Positions 1 to 5,900 of a DNA stretch of 8,592 bases are shown here, piece by piece. The stretch is taken from contig NZ_CAIP01000116.1 in assembly GCF_000297435.1 (NCBI RefSeq), positions 1 through 8,592 on the forward strand. The letters run 5' to 3'. Within the stretch, counting starts at the first letter, position 1. The number at the start of each line of letters is the position of its first letter. This DNA comes from Microcystis sp. T1-4. Its GTDB lineage: Bacteria; Cyanobacteriota; Cyanobacteriia; Cyanobacteriales; Microcystaceae. The notes under the pieces were generated by a model that searched no databases, was not told where the DNA came from, and saw only the letters and a list, made by a program, of their open reading frames with translations. The position numbers and the translations under genes were made by a program.

Positions 1-192
1 TTAATCACTGACAATAGAAGTACCATACCCAATCATTTAAAAGATCATTGGAACACGGGAGGTCACACTTGGGGAATTATTTGGTTACGCCCTAGCGGTA
101 CAATTAGTCAATGGGCTGAATCAATGATTTTAATCTGGGAATTAACAGAAGCTGAAGAATGGATTGATCGCTTAGATTGGATTCCTTTATGA
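1..192 (+). CDS. C-terminal part of a DUF5615-like (PIN-like) protein, cut at the left edge
   Basis: An open frame enters from the left edge in frame 1 and ends at TGA 190-192, giving 63 residues with no start in view. The visible protein starts LITDNRSTIPNHLKDHWNTG, continues with GGHTWGIIWL, and ends EEWIDRLDWIPL. The TDxR followed by a GHxxxGI stretch and a final acidic/aromatic tail ending in PL resemble the C-terminal half of small PIN-like proteins (DUF5615 type), which are often toxin-like partners of a small upstream gene. The family call is from memory of its pattern. The conserved N-terminal acidic residues (LDED-type) would lie outside the window, so neither activity nor a partner antitoxin can be judged. 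It converges on the MCE gene, with 27 bases between the two stops. Confidence 0.7.
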   Translation, partial: LITDNRSTIPNHLKDHWNTGGHTWGIIWLRPSGTISQWAESMILIWELTEAEEWIDRLDWIPL

Positions 193-219
193 GGAACTAA
201 GGTGATTTTTCAAACACAT

Positions 220-1611
220 TTAATCATTTATTTCGGGGCTTTTTCTGGGTTTCTTAGGGTCTTTTTCTGGGGTATTAGGGGCGGGATTTGGGGCTATTGT
301 CGCAATTTGGGCGGCCATTCTTGTCATTGCTTGACCTTGGGCGAATTCCTGCTGTAGTTGTTCGCTAGAAGACACCAAACGACTTAAACCTTGAATTAAA
401 CGAATAATTTCCTGTCGCAGTTGCGGATTACCGGTAATTTCATCCACATCGGAGGTGATTTTCTGAAGATTGGCAAAAGCAGCGCGAGAGGAGTCGAGGA
501 GTTGCTGTAGGGTGACAACAGTGGCAGGATCGGAGAGATAGGCGGTAAATTTACCCAAATTTTCACTTAATTTAACAGCATTTGCCGAAATAGTGTTTAA
601 ATTCTCGATAATTTGGCTTTTCTGCACTTCCGTGAGGATCGGATCCAAAGCAGCGAGAGTAGTTTGTAGGCGATCGCTAGTAGTTTTGATACTATCGAGA
701 GTAGCAATTAAACGATTTTGATTAGCTGCCAAAAAAACCCGCAGTTCTTCCGTAGTTTGTCCCACCAAAAGCAGCGTTTTTCGGGCCTCCACTAGGGTAG
801 CGTCTAAATTTCTCAGGCCGCCACTTCCCTGTAAACTTTTCAGTAAAGTAGTCGCTTCCTGACTCAATCCCCCGACACCGGAAAGATCACTAGAAAGGCG
901 ATCAAGGGAACCGGATACTTGCGGTAAGGATTCCAGGGATCTCATCCCCGAATTAACTTTACCTAGAGTACCGCTGCGACGAACCTCGCTTAAAGCGGTG
1001 GTTGCCTCACCACTAAAGCGATCGAGTCCCCCCAAGGCATTAGCAGCGCGTTGGGTAAAAGAACGAAATCCGGCCACCATATCGGGATCGCTAACTAGAT
1101 TAGAAATTCTCAGTAAAGATCTGATCAAGGTATTGACATTTAGCGCCGATTGCCCTTGTAAACGGGAACCGTTACAGATAATCACTTCCCCATTACAGTT
1201 AGGACTCAAAGGGGGTTCTTTGACACCACCGACGGGTAAAGCTTGCAGGGGAGTAATATCGATCGTGGTTTCACCCACTAAACCGGATTGAATGGCTTCG
1301 ATGAGGGAATTACTGGGAATTAGGCGATCTGCTGGCGAAATCTCCACTTCTACGGCGACTCCCTCCGGTTCTGGGGTAATTGCCGTCACTTGCCCGATTC
1401 TCACTCCCCGATAACCGACGCGGGTTCCCACCATCATGCCACCCACATTAGGAAAAAGGAAGCTGGCTCGATAACTGCGCCCCCCGAAGCTAAAATTACT
1501 TAACCAGGCGATAAACCAGATTAATATTCCCCCCGATGTCAGTAACATTAAACCGATACCACTTTGCCGCAGAGTTGGGGAAATCCCCCGTTGTGAACCG
1601 CCAGCTTCCAT
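220..1611 (-). CDS. MCE/MlaD-family protein (TGD2-like), substrate-binding part of a lipid ABC transporter
   Basis: 463 residues. A short N-terminal tail is followed by one membrane segment (about residues 17-38, rich in I, L, W) and then an MCE domain (about 45-122) with the typical run FPNVGGMMVGTRVGYRGVRI, VxxITP and SGLVGETTIDI. After a loop with two cysteines (139 and 146) comes a long helical, Leu/Ser/Gln-rich region (about 155-425) likely to form a coiled-coil needle or barrel, and a Pro/Lys-rich charged tail (about 440-463). This is the architecture of cyanobacterial MlaD and plant TGD2 proteins, which are anchored in the inner membrane and pass lipids across the periplasm. The start is supported by GAGGAG nine bases upstream (1621-1626). 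The MlaF-like ATPase gene lies upstream on the same strand, which supports one transporter; no MlaE permease is in the window. Family call firm, lipid substrate inferred. Confidence 0.93.
   Translation of the reverse strand: MEAGGSQRGISPTLRQSGIGLMLLTSGGILIWFIAWLSNFSFGGRSYRASFLFPNVGGMMVGTRVGYRGVRIGQVTAITPEPEGVAVEVEISPADRLIPSNSLIEAIQSGLVGETTIDITPLQALPVGGVKEPPLSPNCNGEVIICNGSRLQGQSALNVNTLIRSLLRISNLVSDPDMVAGFRSFTQRAANALGGLDRFSGEATTALSEVRRSGTLGKVNSGMRSLESLPQVSGSLDRLSSDLSGVGGLSQEATTLLKSLQGSGGLRNLDATLVEARKTLLLVGQTTEELRVFLAANQNRLIATLDSIKTTSDRLQTTLAALDPILTEVQKSQIIENLNTISANAVKLSENLGKFTAYLSDPATVVTLQQLLDSSRAAFANLQKITSDVDEITGNPQLRQEIIRLIQGLSRLVSSSEQLQQEFAQGQAMTRMAAQIATIAPNPAPNTPEKDPKKPRKSPEIND
670..677. 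repeat. HIP1 octamer GCGATCGC
   Basis: A full HIP1 (highly iterated palindrome) site lies inside the MCE gene; shorter CGATCG forms recur in the ATPase, oxygenase and pheT genes. HIP1 over-representation is a known cyanobacterial signature. The restriction module (3404-5930) contains no such site that I could find, in keeping with a different origin. Confidence 0.75.
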
Positions 1612-1618
1612 AAATAAT

Positions 1619-1626
1619 TACTCCTC
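1619..1626 (-). promoter_or_regulatory. Ribosome binding site of the MCE gene
   Basis: On the minus strand the bases before the ATG at 1611 read GAGGAGTAATTATTT, a near-consensus Shine-Dalgarno GAGGAG about nine bases from the start. It is one of the clearest such sites in the window and fixes the start. It suggests the gene is translated from its own initiation site despite the 313-base gap to the upstream ATPase gene. Confidence 0.7.
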
Positions 1627-1669
1627 ATCTCTACACAGTATCTTACAGGAGAAATCGGGGTATTTCAGC

Positions 1670-1718
1670 GATCAGTGATCAGTGATCAGTGATCAGTTAT
1701 CAGTTATCAGTGATCAGA
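1670..1718 (+). repeat. Seven-base tandem repeat array (STRR-like), seven units GATCAGT/TATCAGT
   Basis: Seven contiguous heptamers fill exactly 49 bases: GATCAGT four times (1670-1697), TATCAGT twice (1698-1711), then GATCAGA. Short tandemly repeated repetitive (STRR) sequences with a 7-base unit are known from cyanobacteria. The unit contains TGATCA palindromes at the junctions. The array starts 59 bases upstream of the MCE start codon. The left flank TTCAGC is shared with a second copy after pheT (8492-8518), so this is a dispersed family rather than a local duplication. Confidence 0.85.
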
Positions 1719-1746
1719 TGCGAGTTAAGCTAAGACGCATCTTAAC
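1717..1746. repeat. Interleaved inverted repeats
   Basis: GATGCG (1717-1722) can pair with CGCATC (1736-1741), and GTTAAG (1724-1729) can pair with CTTAAC (1741-1746). The two pairings alternate along the strand, so they are either exclusive alternatives or a pseudoknot-like arrangement; they share base 1741. It directly follows the heptamer array. Function unknown; it may be part of a degenerate dispersed repeat. Confidence 0.4.
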
Positions 1747-1772
1747 CGCCTATCCTTAGATTAGCTGAATTT

Positions 1773-1825
1773 CCCCCGACCCTCCCGATGTCGGGGGGGG
1801 GCAGGGGTTTGGGGGTTGGGGGGGG
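1773..1825 (+). repeat. Hairpin plus G-run tract with quadruplex potential
   Basis: CCCCCGAC (1773-1780) and GTCGGGGG (1790-1797) form a perfect 8-bp inverted repeat with a 9-base loop. It merges into four G runs on the + strand: nine G (1793-1801), four (1804-1807), five (1811-1815) and eight (1818-1825), separated by 2-3 bases. This fits the rule for an intramolecular G-quadruplex. On the transcribed (minus-coded) RNA of the ATPase-MCE genes the tract would be C-rich, so any quadruplex would be in the non-coding DNA strand or in antisense RNA. Confidence 0.6.
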
Positions 1826-1826
1826 T

Positions 1827-1846
1827 CTTGCAAGAGTGCCTCTTGC
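1827..1846. repeat. Short hairpin GCAAGAG-tgc-CTCTTGC
   Basis: GCAAGAG (1830-1836) and CTCTTGC (1840-1846) make a perfect 7-bp stem with a 3-base loop, overlapping an 8-bp palindrome CTTGCAAG (1827-1834). No T-run follows on either strand, so a classical intrinsic terminator is not supported. It could be a dispersed palindrome or a processing or attenuation element between the ATPase and MCE genes. Confidence 0.5.
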
Positions 1847-1891
1847 CTCGTCTCAACAAGCAATTTAAATGCGCGGGCAGCTTATCAGTTC

Positions 1892-1933
1892 ACTGATTAC
1901 TGTTTACTGTTTACTGTTTACTGATCACTGAAT
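1892..1933 (-). repeat. Second heptamer array, inverted relative to the first, overlapping the ATPase stop codon
   Basis: Six contiguous heptamers on the + strand: ACTGATT, ACTGTTT three times, ACTGATC, ACTGAAT. The ACTGATC unit is the reverse complement of GATCAGT, so this array points opposite to the one at 1670-1718; the pair flanks about 170 bases and could fold back. A 6-bp inverted repeat ATCAGT-TC-ACTGAT (1884-1897) sits at its left end. The right-most units encode the last two codons (Ile, Gln) and the TGA stop (1925-1927) of the ABC ATPase on the minus strand. Confidence 0.8.
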
Positions 1934-2704
1934 TGGTCCGTCGATACTGCCGGTAAAAAATTGCTTGAGTACGGGGATTTCGGAGTGATAAGCCTCTTGA
2001 GTCGGTCCAACCCATTGAAATTGACCTTTATAGAGAAAAACGATGCGATCGGTGGTATTTTCGATGGTGCTGTGGACGTGGGTGACAATGAGATGGGCCC
2101 CACAGGCTTTTTTTACCTTGAGAAGTTCCATAATTACCGTCTGGATGCGGGTAGAAGCGACGGGATCCAGTCCGGCAGTGGGTTCATCGTAAAGGAGAAT
2201 GTTCGGTCGATCGGCTGCGATCGAGGGATCGCTGATAATTGCTCTGGCTAAACTGACGCGTTTTCGCATCCCTCCGGATATTTCAGAGGGATAGAGGTCG
2301 TAGGAACCAGTCATACCCACTAAATCCAGTTTTTCTTCCACTAAATCCCGGATTTCGGCTCGTTTTAGCTTTGAGTGGCGATAGAGAGCAAAACCGACAT
2401 TTTCCCCGACAGTGAGGGAGTCAAAAAGGGCCGATTGTTGGAAAACTAGACCAACACCGAGGGGATCTTCCCCCTGTTCTACGGTTCTCTGGCGTTTTGT
2501 GCCGTAGATGTACACTTCTCCTCGATCGGGGGCCAGTAATCCGGCGACTAAGCGCAAAATCGTCGATTTTCCCGTCCCGGACGGACCGATCACGCCGATC
2601 GCTTCTCCTTCGTACACTTTCAGATCGACGTTATTTAAGATTACTTTCTTCCCGAAAGCTTTGGTCACTCCCCTTAATTCGACGATCGGTTCGCGCATCA
2701 CCAT
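1925..2704 (-). CDS. ABC transporter ATP-binding protein, MlaF/TGD3-like
   Basis: 259 residues, a complete ABC ATPase domain. Walker A is GPSGTGKST (40-48), the Q-loop is at Q89-Q90, the signature is ISGGM (152-156) followed by RKRVSLARA, Walker B is ILLYDEP (169-175), the D-loop is GLD (178-180), and the switch histidine is H209 in VTHV. The SGGMRKRV form of the signature and the position next to an MCE gene indicate the MlaF/TGD3 group, which powers phospholipid transport across the cell envelope, rather than a metabolite importer. The start at 2704 (MVMREP) is competed by ATG at 2698 (MREP); no strong Shine-Dalgarno decides between them. It follows the oxygenase gene by 27 bases on the same strand. 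Its last codons and stop lie in a heptamer repeat, so the original C-terminus may have been altered. Confidence 0.93.
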   Translation of the reverse strand: MVMREPIVELRGVTKAFGKKVILNNVDLKVYEGEAIGVIGPSGTGKSTILRLVAGLLAPDRGEVYIYGTKRQRTVEQGEDPLGVGLVFQQSALFDSLTVGENVGFALYRHSKLKRAEIRDLVEEKLDLVGMTGSYDLYPSEISGGMRKRVSLARAIISDPSIAADRPNILLYDEPTAGLDPVASTRIQTVIMELLKVKKACGAHLIVTHVHSTIENTTDRIVFLYKGQFQWVGPTQEAYHSEIPVLKQFFTGSIDGPIQ

Positions 2705-2731
2705 CTAGAATATCTTTACAAAAATGCCCTT

Positions 2732-3403
2732 TTATTGTAGATCAACGACCCGATCTTTCTTTTTTTTCTTTTCTGGTTTTATGGTTCGCGATTCTATCTG
2801 CATTTCGGGAATCTCTCGCAATTCTTCCGCATCTAAGCGATATTGTTCGCAGACAAGACTCAGACGAATACCAGAACAGCTAACGGGATTAACTGAATGG
2901 GTGAGATCTCCTTGAAAGAGGATCAAGGTGTTAGCACAAGGACGAATCTGGGCCACGGAACGATTGCCTGTTGCTAGTACCAGTTCCCCCCCTTGAATAT
3001 CTTTAGGAACCTGCACATAAAGGACGCTAACTAGGAGCGGAGGATCGATTGTTTTACAATAGGAGCGCAGGGAGCGATCGATATGGGGATCGACGCGTGA
3101 ACCGGTTTGTAGGAGTAAGGGGTTAAGATAAAAAGCGTTGCAGTCAGCTTGTAAACTGCGATCAAGATAGGGTTTAAAATAGGGAAACATTCGTTCGACA
3201 TCGCTGATTTGTGTGCGTCGAAAAGCGATAGAAAAGCCTTTGGTTTTAACGAAATCTCGATTTAAATTGTTAACTGTGAAGTGGGGACAAGCGAGAATCT
3301 GTCCTTGTAGTTCGCTCAGATAACTGGGAGTGAAAGCGTCGGGATATTGGGAATAGTAAGGCACGGATAGAATCAGAACGGTACGGCAATCTTTAGGATA
3401 CAT
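2732..3403 (-). CDS. 2-oxoglutarate/Fe(II)-dependent oxygenase, prolyl-4-hydroxylase-like
   Basis: 223 residues. The Fe(II) facial triad is visible as H107 and D109 in DPHIDRS and H169 in LTHSVNPV; R180 in GIRLSLV is the expected 2-oxoglutarate-binding arginine. Residues 124-145 (VSVLYVQVP then GGELVL) match the core beta strands of the double-stranded beta-helix fold. The family hydroxylates proteins or small molecules using O2 and 2-oxoglutarate; the substrate here cannot be told. The last 20 residues form a basic tail with five consecutive lysines (212-216), unusual and probably disordered. The ATG at 3403 follows an AT-rich leader with no clear Shine-Dalgarno. It is upstream of the ATPase gene by 27 bases, so cotranscription with the lipid-transport genes is likely, but a functional link is not established. 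Family call firm. Confidence 0.88.
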   Translation of the reverse strand: MYPKDCRTVLILSVPYYSQYPDAFTPSYLSELQGQILACPHFTVNNLNRDFVKTKGFSIAFRRTQISDVERMFPYFKPYLDRSLQADCNAFYLNPLLLQTGSRVDPHIDRSLRSYCKTIDPPLLVSVLYVQVPKDIQGGELVLATGNRSVAQIRPCANTLILFQGDLTHSVNPVSCSGIRLSLVCEQYRLDAEELREIPEMQIESRTIKPEKKKKKDRVVDLQ

Positions 3404-3469
3404 TTTTAGTCAAACACAAAATCAGAGTTTTTGCCGCTCCCGAATATAGGTTTATTCAGAATCAGCTTT

Positions 3470-3498
3470 TGTGACTTATAGTCCGTAGATTAATAGTC
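3470..3498 (+). promoter_or_regulatory. Double C-box operator of the restriction-modification C gene
   Basis: TGTGACTTATAGTC (3470-3483) contains the perfect GACT-TAT-AGTC element (3473-3483); after CGTA comes GATT-AAT-AGTC (3488-3498). The two sites span 26 bases from the first GACT to the last AGTC. This is the operator pattern bound by C (controller) proteins of Type II restriction-modification systems (PvuII/Esp1396I type), where the left site activates and the right site represses the C-R operon. The right box ends 57 bases before the C gene ATG at 3556. A further GACT half-site occurs at 3516-3519. The -10 and -35 hexamers could not be assigned with confidence. Confidence 0.88.
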
Positions 3499-3555
3499 AT
3501 CATAGAAGGAAAATGGACTGTAGAGAATTTCAATATCTTCTTTGGTAGTTTATAT

Positions 3556-3801
3556 ATGGCAGGAAAGCTAGTCACTGCTGTTGCTGTGACTGTAAGAAAA
3601 TTGCGGAAGAAACGTAATCTGAGTCAAGAAGCTTTAGGGTATAGGGCTAATCTTGACAGAACCTACATATCTGGAGTTGAAAGGGGAGTAAGAAACATTA
3701 CTTTGGACTCCTTAGAACAAATTATTTCAGCTCTGGACATGGATATTGTTACTTTTGTCAATACTGTTGCGGAAGAAATTAATGAGTTATATCATAAATA
3801 A
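3556..3801 (+). CDS. Controller (C) protein of a Type II restriction-modification system, XRE-family HTH
   Basis: 81 residues, nearly all one helix-turn-helix domain (about 10-68). RKLRKKRNLSQEALGYRANL gives helices 1-2 and LDRTYISGVERGVRN (33-47) the recognition helix; the RTYISGVERGxRN pattern is the hallmark of C proteins. They bind C-boxes as dimers and time restriction-modification expression. Support here comes from the double C-box just upstream and a matching single box at the methyltransferase promoter. ATG 3556 has only a weak upstream GGTAG (3544-3548); C genes are often translated from leaderless or near-leaderless messages. Its 3' end overlaps the endonuclease start by 20 bases, implying a C-R operon. 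Positive self-regulation followed by repression is inferred from the operator layout. Confidence 0.92.
   Translation: MAGKLVTAVAVTVRKLRKKRNLSQEALGYRANLDRTYISGVERGVRNITLDSLEQIISALDMDIVTFVNTVAEEINELYHK
3771..3776 (+). promoter_or_regulatory. Ribosome binding site for the endonuclease frame, inside the C gene
   Basis: GGAAGA lies inside the end of the C gene, five bases before ATG 3782. It supports 3782 as the start of the endonuclease frame rather than the farther-upstream ATG at 3746 or the later ATG at 3848 (which has a weaker AAGG about 14 bases before it). The overlap implies translational coupling between the C protein and the endonuclease. Confidence 0.6.
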
Positions 3802-4552
3802 ACATTCTGATACCAGCTTTTTCTCAAAACAAGGTCAGAAAATAACTATGGATAAAGTAATATTTGAGCATTCATTAGTTGAATGTCATTCTGTTGTTAA
3901 AAAAATAGTCCAAGATATACCAGTAGATATATTTAGAATTCTAGGTATGAGAAATCTTTCTGCATTTATTGGTGAGCTATTTGCCCTAGAATTTGCCAAT
4001 AAATCCCAGGGATTATTTATCAACAATCCGCATTAAGACGGCTATCCAGATTTGCTGTTAATGGATAAGAATGGCAAAGTTTTTTTTGAACAACTTTCCC
4101 AAGAAAGACGAATGCGAGATAAGTCTCCATTTAGTCCATTTGCTAATGGGGGAGTAGAGGTTAAAGCCACTTGTGGCAGTGTTCCTACACCAAGAGAATT
4201 AAAGAAGACTGGAAAAGAAAAACCCGATATGGGAGACACAAGAATCGAGGTAATGAAAAGCTATGATTGGAAGGCTCACCATAGAGAAACTAACAATCTT
4301 ATTGGCATTCTCTGGGATTTTGAGAATACTATACCTCAAATAGTTGCTGTCTTTTTTTGCAACAACTTAACTGACAATGATTGGGGTAAAATTGTTCAGC
4401 CAAAAGAAGGCGGTGGAAGAACAACTAGCGTCTCAATTATGTCACGACAAGGCGTTAAGAAAATGTATAAAAACTGGATTATGATAAAGAATGACGATAG
4501 ATATATTAATTTTGTCAACAAATATAACAAAGACAATTTAATTTCAAAATAG
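3782..4552 (+). pseudogene. Type II restriction endonuclease (PD-(D/E)XK), interrupted by an in-frame TAA
   Basis: One reading frame of 256 codons runs from ATG 3782 to TAG 4550-4552 but has a TAA at 4034-4036 (codon 85). The first piece is 84 residues (ends LFINNPH); the remainder (171 residues) begins DGYPDLLLMDKNG. Read through, it carries P89-D90 and E126-V-K128 (GGVEVKATCG), a PD-(D/E)XK nuclease core, after an N-terminal helical part (MRNLSAFIGELFALEF). The position is diagnostic: directly after a C gene and tail-to-tail with a C5 methyltransferase. CAA or AAA changed to TAA by one base would explain the lesion; NPHQDGYPD-like stretches make CAA likely. The first piece lacks all catalytic residues. 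Restart at TTG 4052 would lack the Asp. No specificity or named family recognised. As read it should be inactive. Confidence 0.85.
4034..4036 (+). other. In-frame nonsense codon splitting the endonuclease frame
   Basis: The TAA lies between CCG CAT and GAC GGC TAT CCA GAT in the same frame as the sequence on both sides, so no frameshift is involved. It separates the N-terminal part from the PD...EVK active site. The frame after it stays open for 171 codons and keeps protein-like composition, which indicates a recent or artefactual stop. Confidence 0.9.
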
Positions 4553-5884
4553 ACAGAGCTGCTCATATTTTTCCTTGATTTGCTCCTCAAGAGAACAATC
4601 ATCATTGAGGATGGATACTAAATGATCAAATATTTTTTGTAATCCAGCAGGTGGGATACTTTCGCCAATTAACTCTCTAATTAGTTTATCACTAACTCTT
4701 TTGTCATCTGCCCGTTTCCATGAAAATGGGTATTCGGTAATTGTGTGAAGAATCATTGCTTCATACAGAGATAATACTCTATTTTGAATAGGATGTAGTT
4801 TATTGTCACTACAAGCATAGGAGAGATTTCGTGTAATTGTACTGGCTGGTGCGTCCCAACTCATTCTTTTATAGGCACTGGTATAACCTTTCATCAACCT
4901 GTATTTTCCATCTTCTTTCACCCATGGACGAGGAAGAATGTGTCCACATTTAAGGCAGTAAAGGGGGGTTTCTGTACTAGCTCGATTAATTCCTTCATTA
5001 TTTTTGCGTGCGCTGTGTGTTGGATTACCATTATATCTACAAACAGGGTTAATACATTGATTATCAAATGAACTTTTTTCTTCTGGTGTATTACTGATCC
5101 AAAAATATTTTTCTTCATCTAATAGGGGTACATAGTGATATGGTATATCATCTGATTTAGCAGTTTCTGTTCGTTGAGAGTCAAGTGGTGGTAAATGATA
5201 TATTGCGTCTCGAACAGTTTTCCATCTGGGAAGTTCTAATCCTTCTTTACTATGAGTTGGTTTAGGAAAAAGAGAATTGTTCTTTTTTAAATAATTCTTC
5301 AGTTTCTCATTTTTAGTAAATATTGAAATAAGTCGTTGACGATTCTGCGGGACTCCATAATCAGCAAAATCTATAATGCTAATCGAACTTAAAAACTTAT
5401 CACCAATACGCTGTTTTATATAACATAAAATATTTACCAAATAATCATCTTTCTCGGGAAAGGGTATATAAGTATTTTGCATTTCTGGCACATTTTCCAT
5501 GACCAGTGTTTCTGCTCCACTAGCCAGAAAAACTTCTAGGGTGGGAATGATTAATAAATTTCTCTGGTCGATTTCATTTTTTGAGCCTTTACGAATAGAA
5601 TTAAGCAGCTTACCTCTGCCATTTCTAGACATACCTTGGCAGGGAGGAGTCGCAAAAACAATGTCTAAATTTTGTCCAGAGAGTCGCTGCTTTGTTTCTG
5701 CGACTATCTCATTTTTTGTATCCCATATATCCCCAATAATCATTAATGATTCTGGGTGGTTAAATTTAAATACTTCTGCACGATCTTTCAATAATTCATT
5801 CGCCACTACAACTTCAAATCCCCCAGAGCGAAGAGCCATATCTCCAATTCCACCACAGGCAAATAGACTGATTGCTTTCCTCAT
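4544..5884 (-). CDS. C5-cytosine DNA methyltransferase of the restriction-modification system
   Basis: 446 residues from ATG 5884. Motif I is SLFACGGIG (6-14) for S-adenosylmethionine binding; motif IV ATPPCQGMS holds the catalytic Cys82; motif VI is ENV (130-132); motif VIII is QNRQR (180-184); motif X is IGESIPPAG (406-414). It methylates C5 of cytosine in a target that cannot be read from sequence. The variable target-recognition region (about 215-345) contains C277-x4-C282 and C310-x2-C313, a probable zinc ribbon, not usual for small C5 methylases. The frame is open up to 5965, but MRKAISLF is the natural N-terminus. The gene converges on the endonuclease frame with a 9-base overlap of the 3' ends (4544-4552). 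All key residues are present, so it should be active and would protect the host DNA. A single C-box lies in its promoter region. Confidence 0.93.
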   Translation of the reverse strand: MRKAISLFACGGIGDMALRSGGFEVVVANELLKDRAEVFKFNHPESLMIIGDIWDTKNEIVAETKQRLSGQNLDIVFATPPCQGMSRNGRGKLLNSIRKGSKNEIDQRNLLIIPTLEVFLASGAETLVMENVPEMQNTYIPFPEKDDYLVNILCYIKQRIGDKFLSSISIIDFADYGVPQNRQRLISIFTKNEKLKNYLKKNNSLFPKPTHSKEGLELPRWKTVRDAIYHLPPLDSQRTETAKSDDIPYHYVPLLDEEKYFWISNTPEEKSSFDNQCINPVCRYNGNPTHSARKNNEGINRASTETPLYCLKCGHILPRPWVKEDGKYRLMKGYTSAYKRMSWDAPASTITRNLSYACSDNKLHPIQNRVLSLYEAMILHTITEYPFSWKRADDKRVSDKLIRELIGESIPPAGLQKIFDHLVSILNDDCSLEEQIKEKYEQLCLF

Positions 5885-5900
5885 CGATTTTCTTACTCCA

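Noticed and set aside
998..1291. 97-residue + strand frame antisense to the MCE gene
   Set aside because: Lies wholly opposite a well-supported gene, with no motif or ribosome binding site of its own.
1773..1846. Intrinsic terminator between the ATPase and MCE genes
   Set aside because: The hairpins are not followed by a T-run on the minus strand; G/C runs instead point to repeat or quadruplex structure.
1664..1933. CRISPR array
   Set aside because: The repeats are 7-base tandem units with no spacers, and no cas genes are present.
2497..2915. + strand frames across the oxygenase-ATPase junction
   Set aside because: Arg/Ser-rich and Phe-rich antisense shadows of two firm genes (for example, a Phe run opposite the lysine run of the oxygenase).
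3746..3781. Earlier endonuclease start at ATG 3746
   Set aside because: It would overlap the C gene by 56 bases without a ribosome binding site, while ATG 3782 has GGAAGA five bases upstream and a normal short overlap.
4052..4552. Separate 166-residue protein starting at TTG 4052
   Set aside because: It is the same frame as the upstream piece across one stop codon, has no ribosome binding site, and starts after the catalytic PD, so it is better read as the second part of one broken gene.
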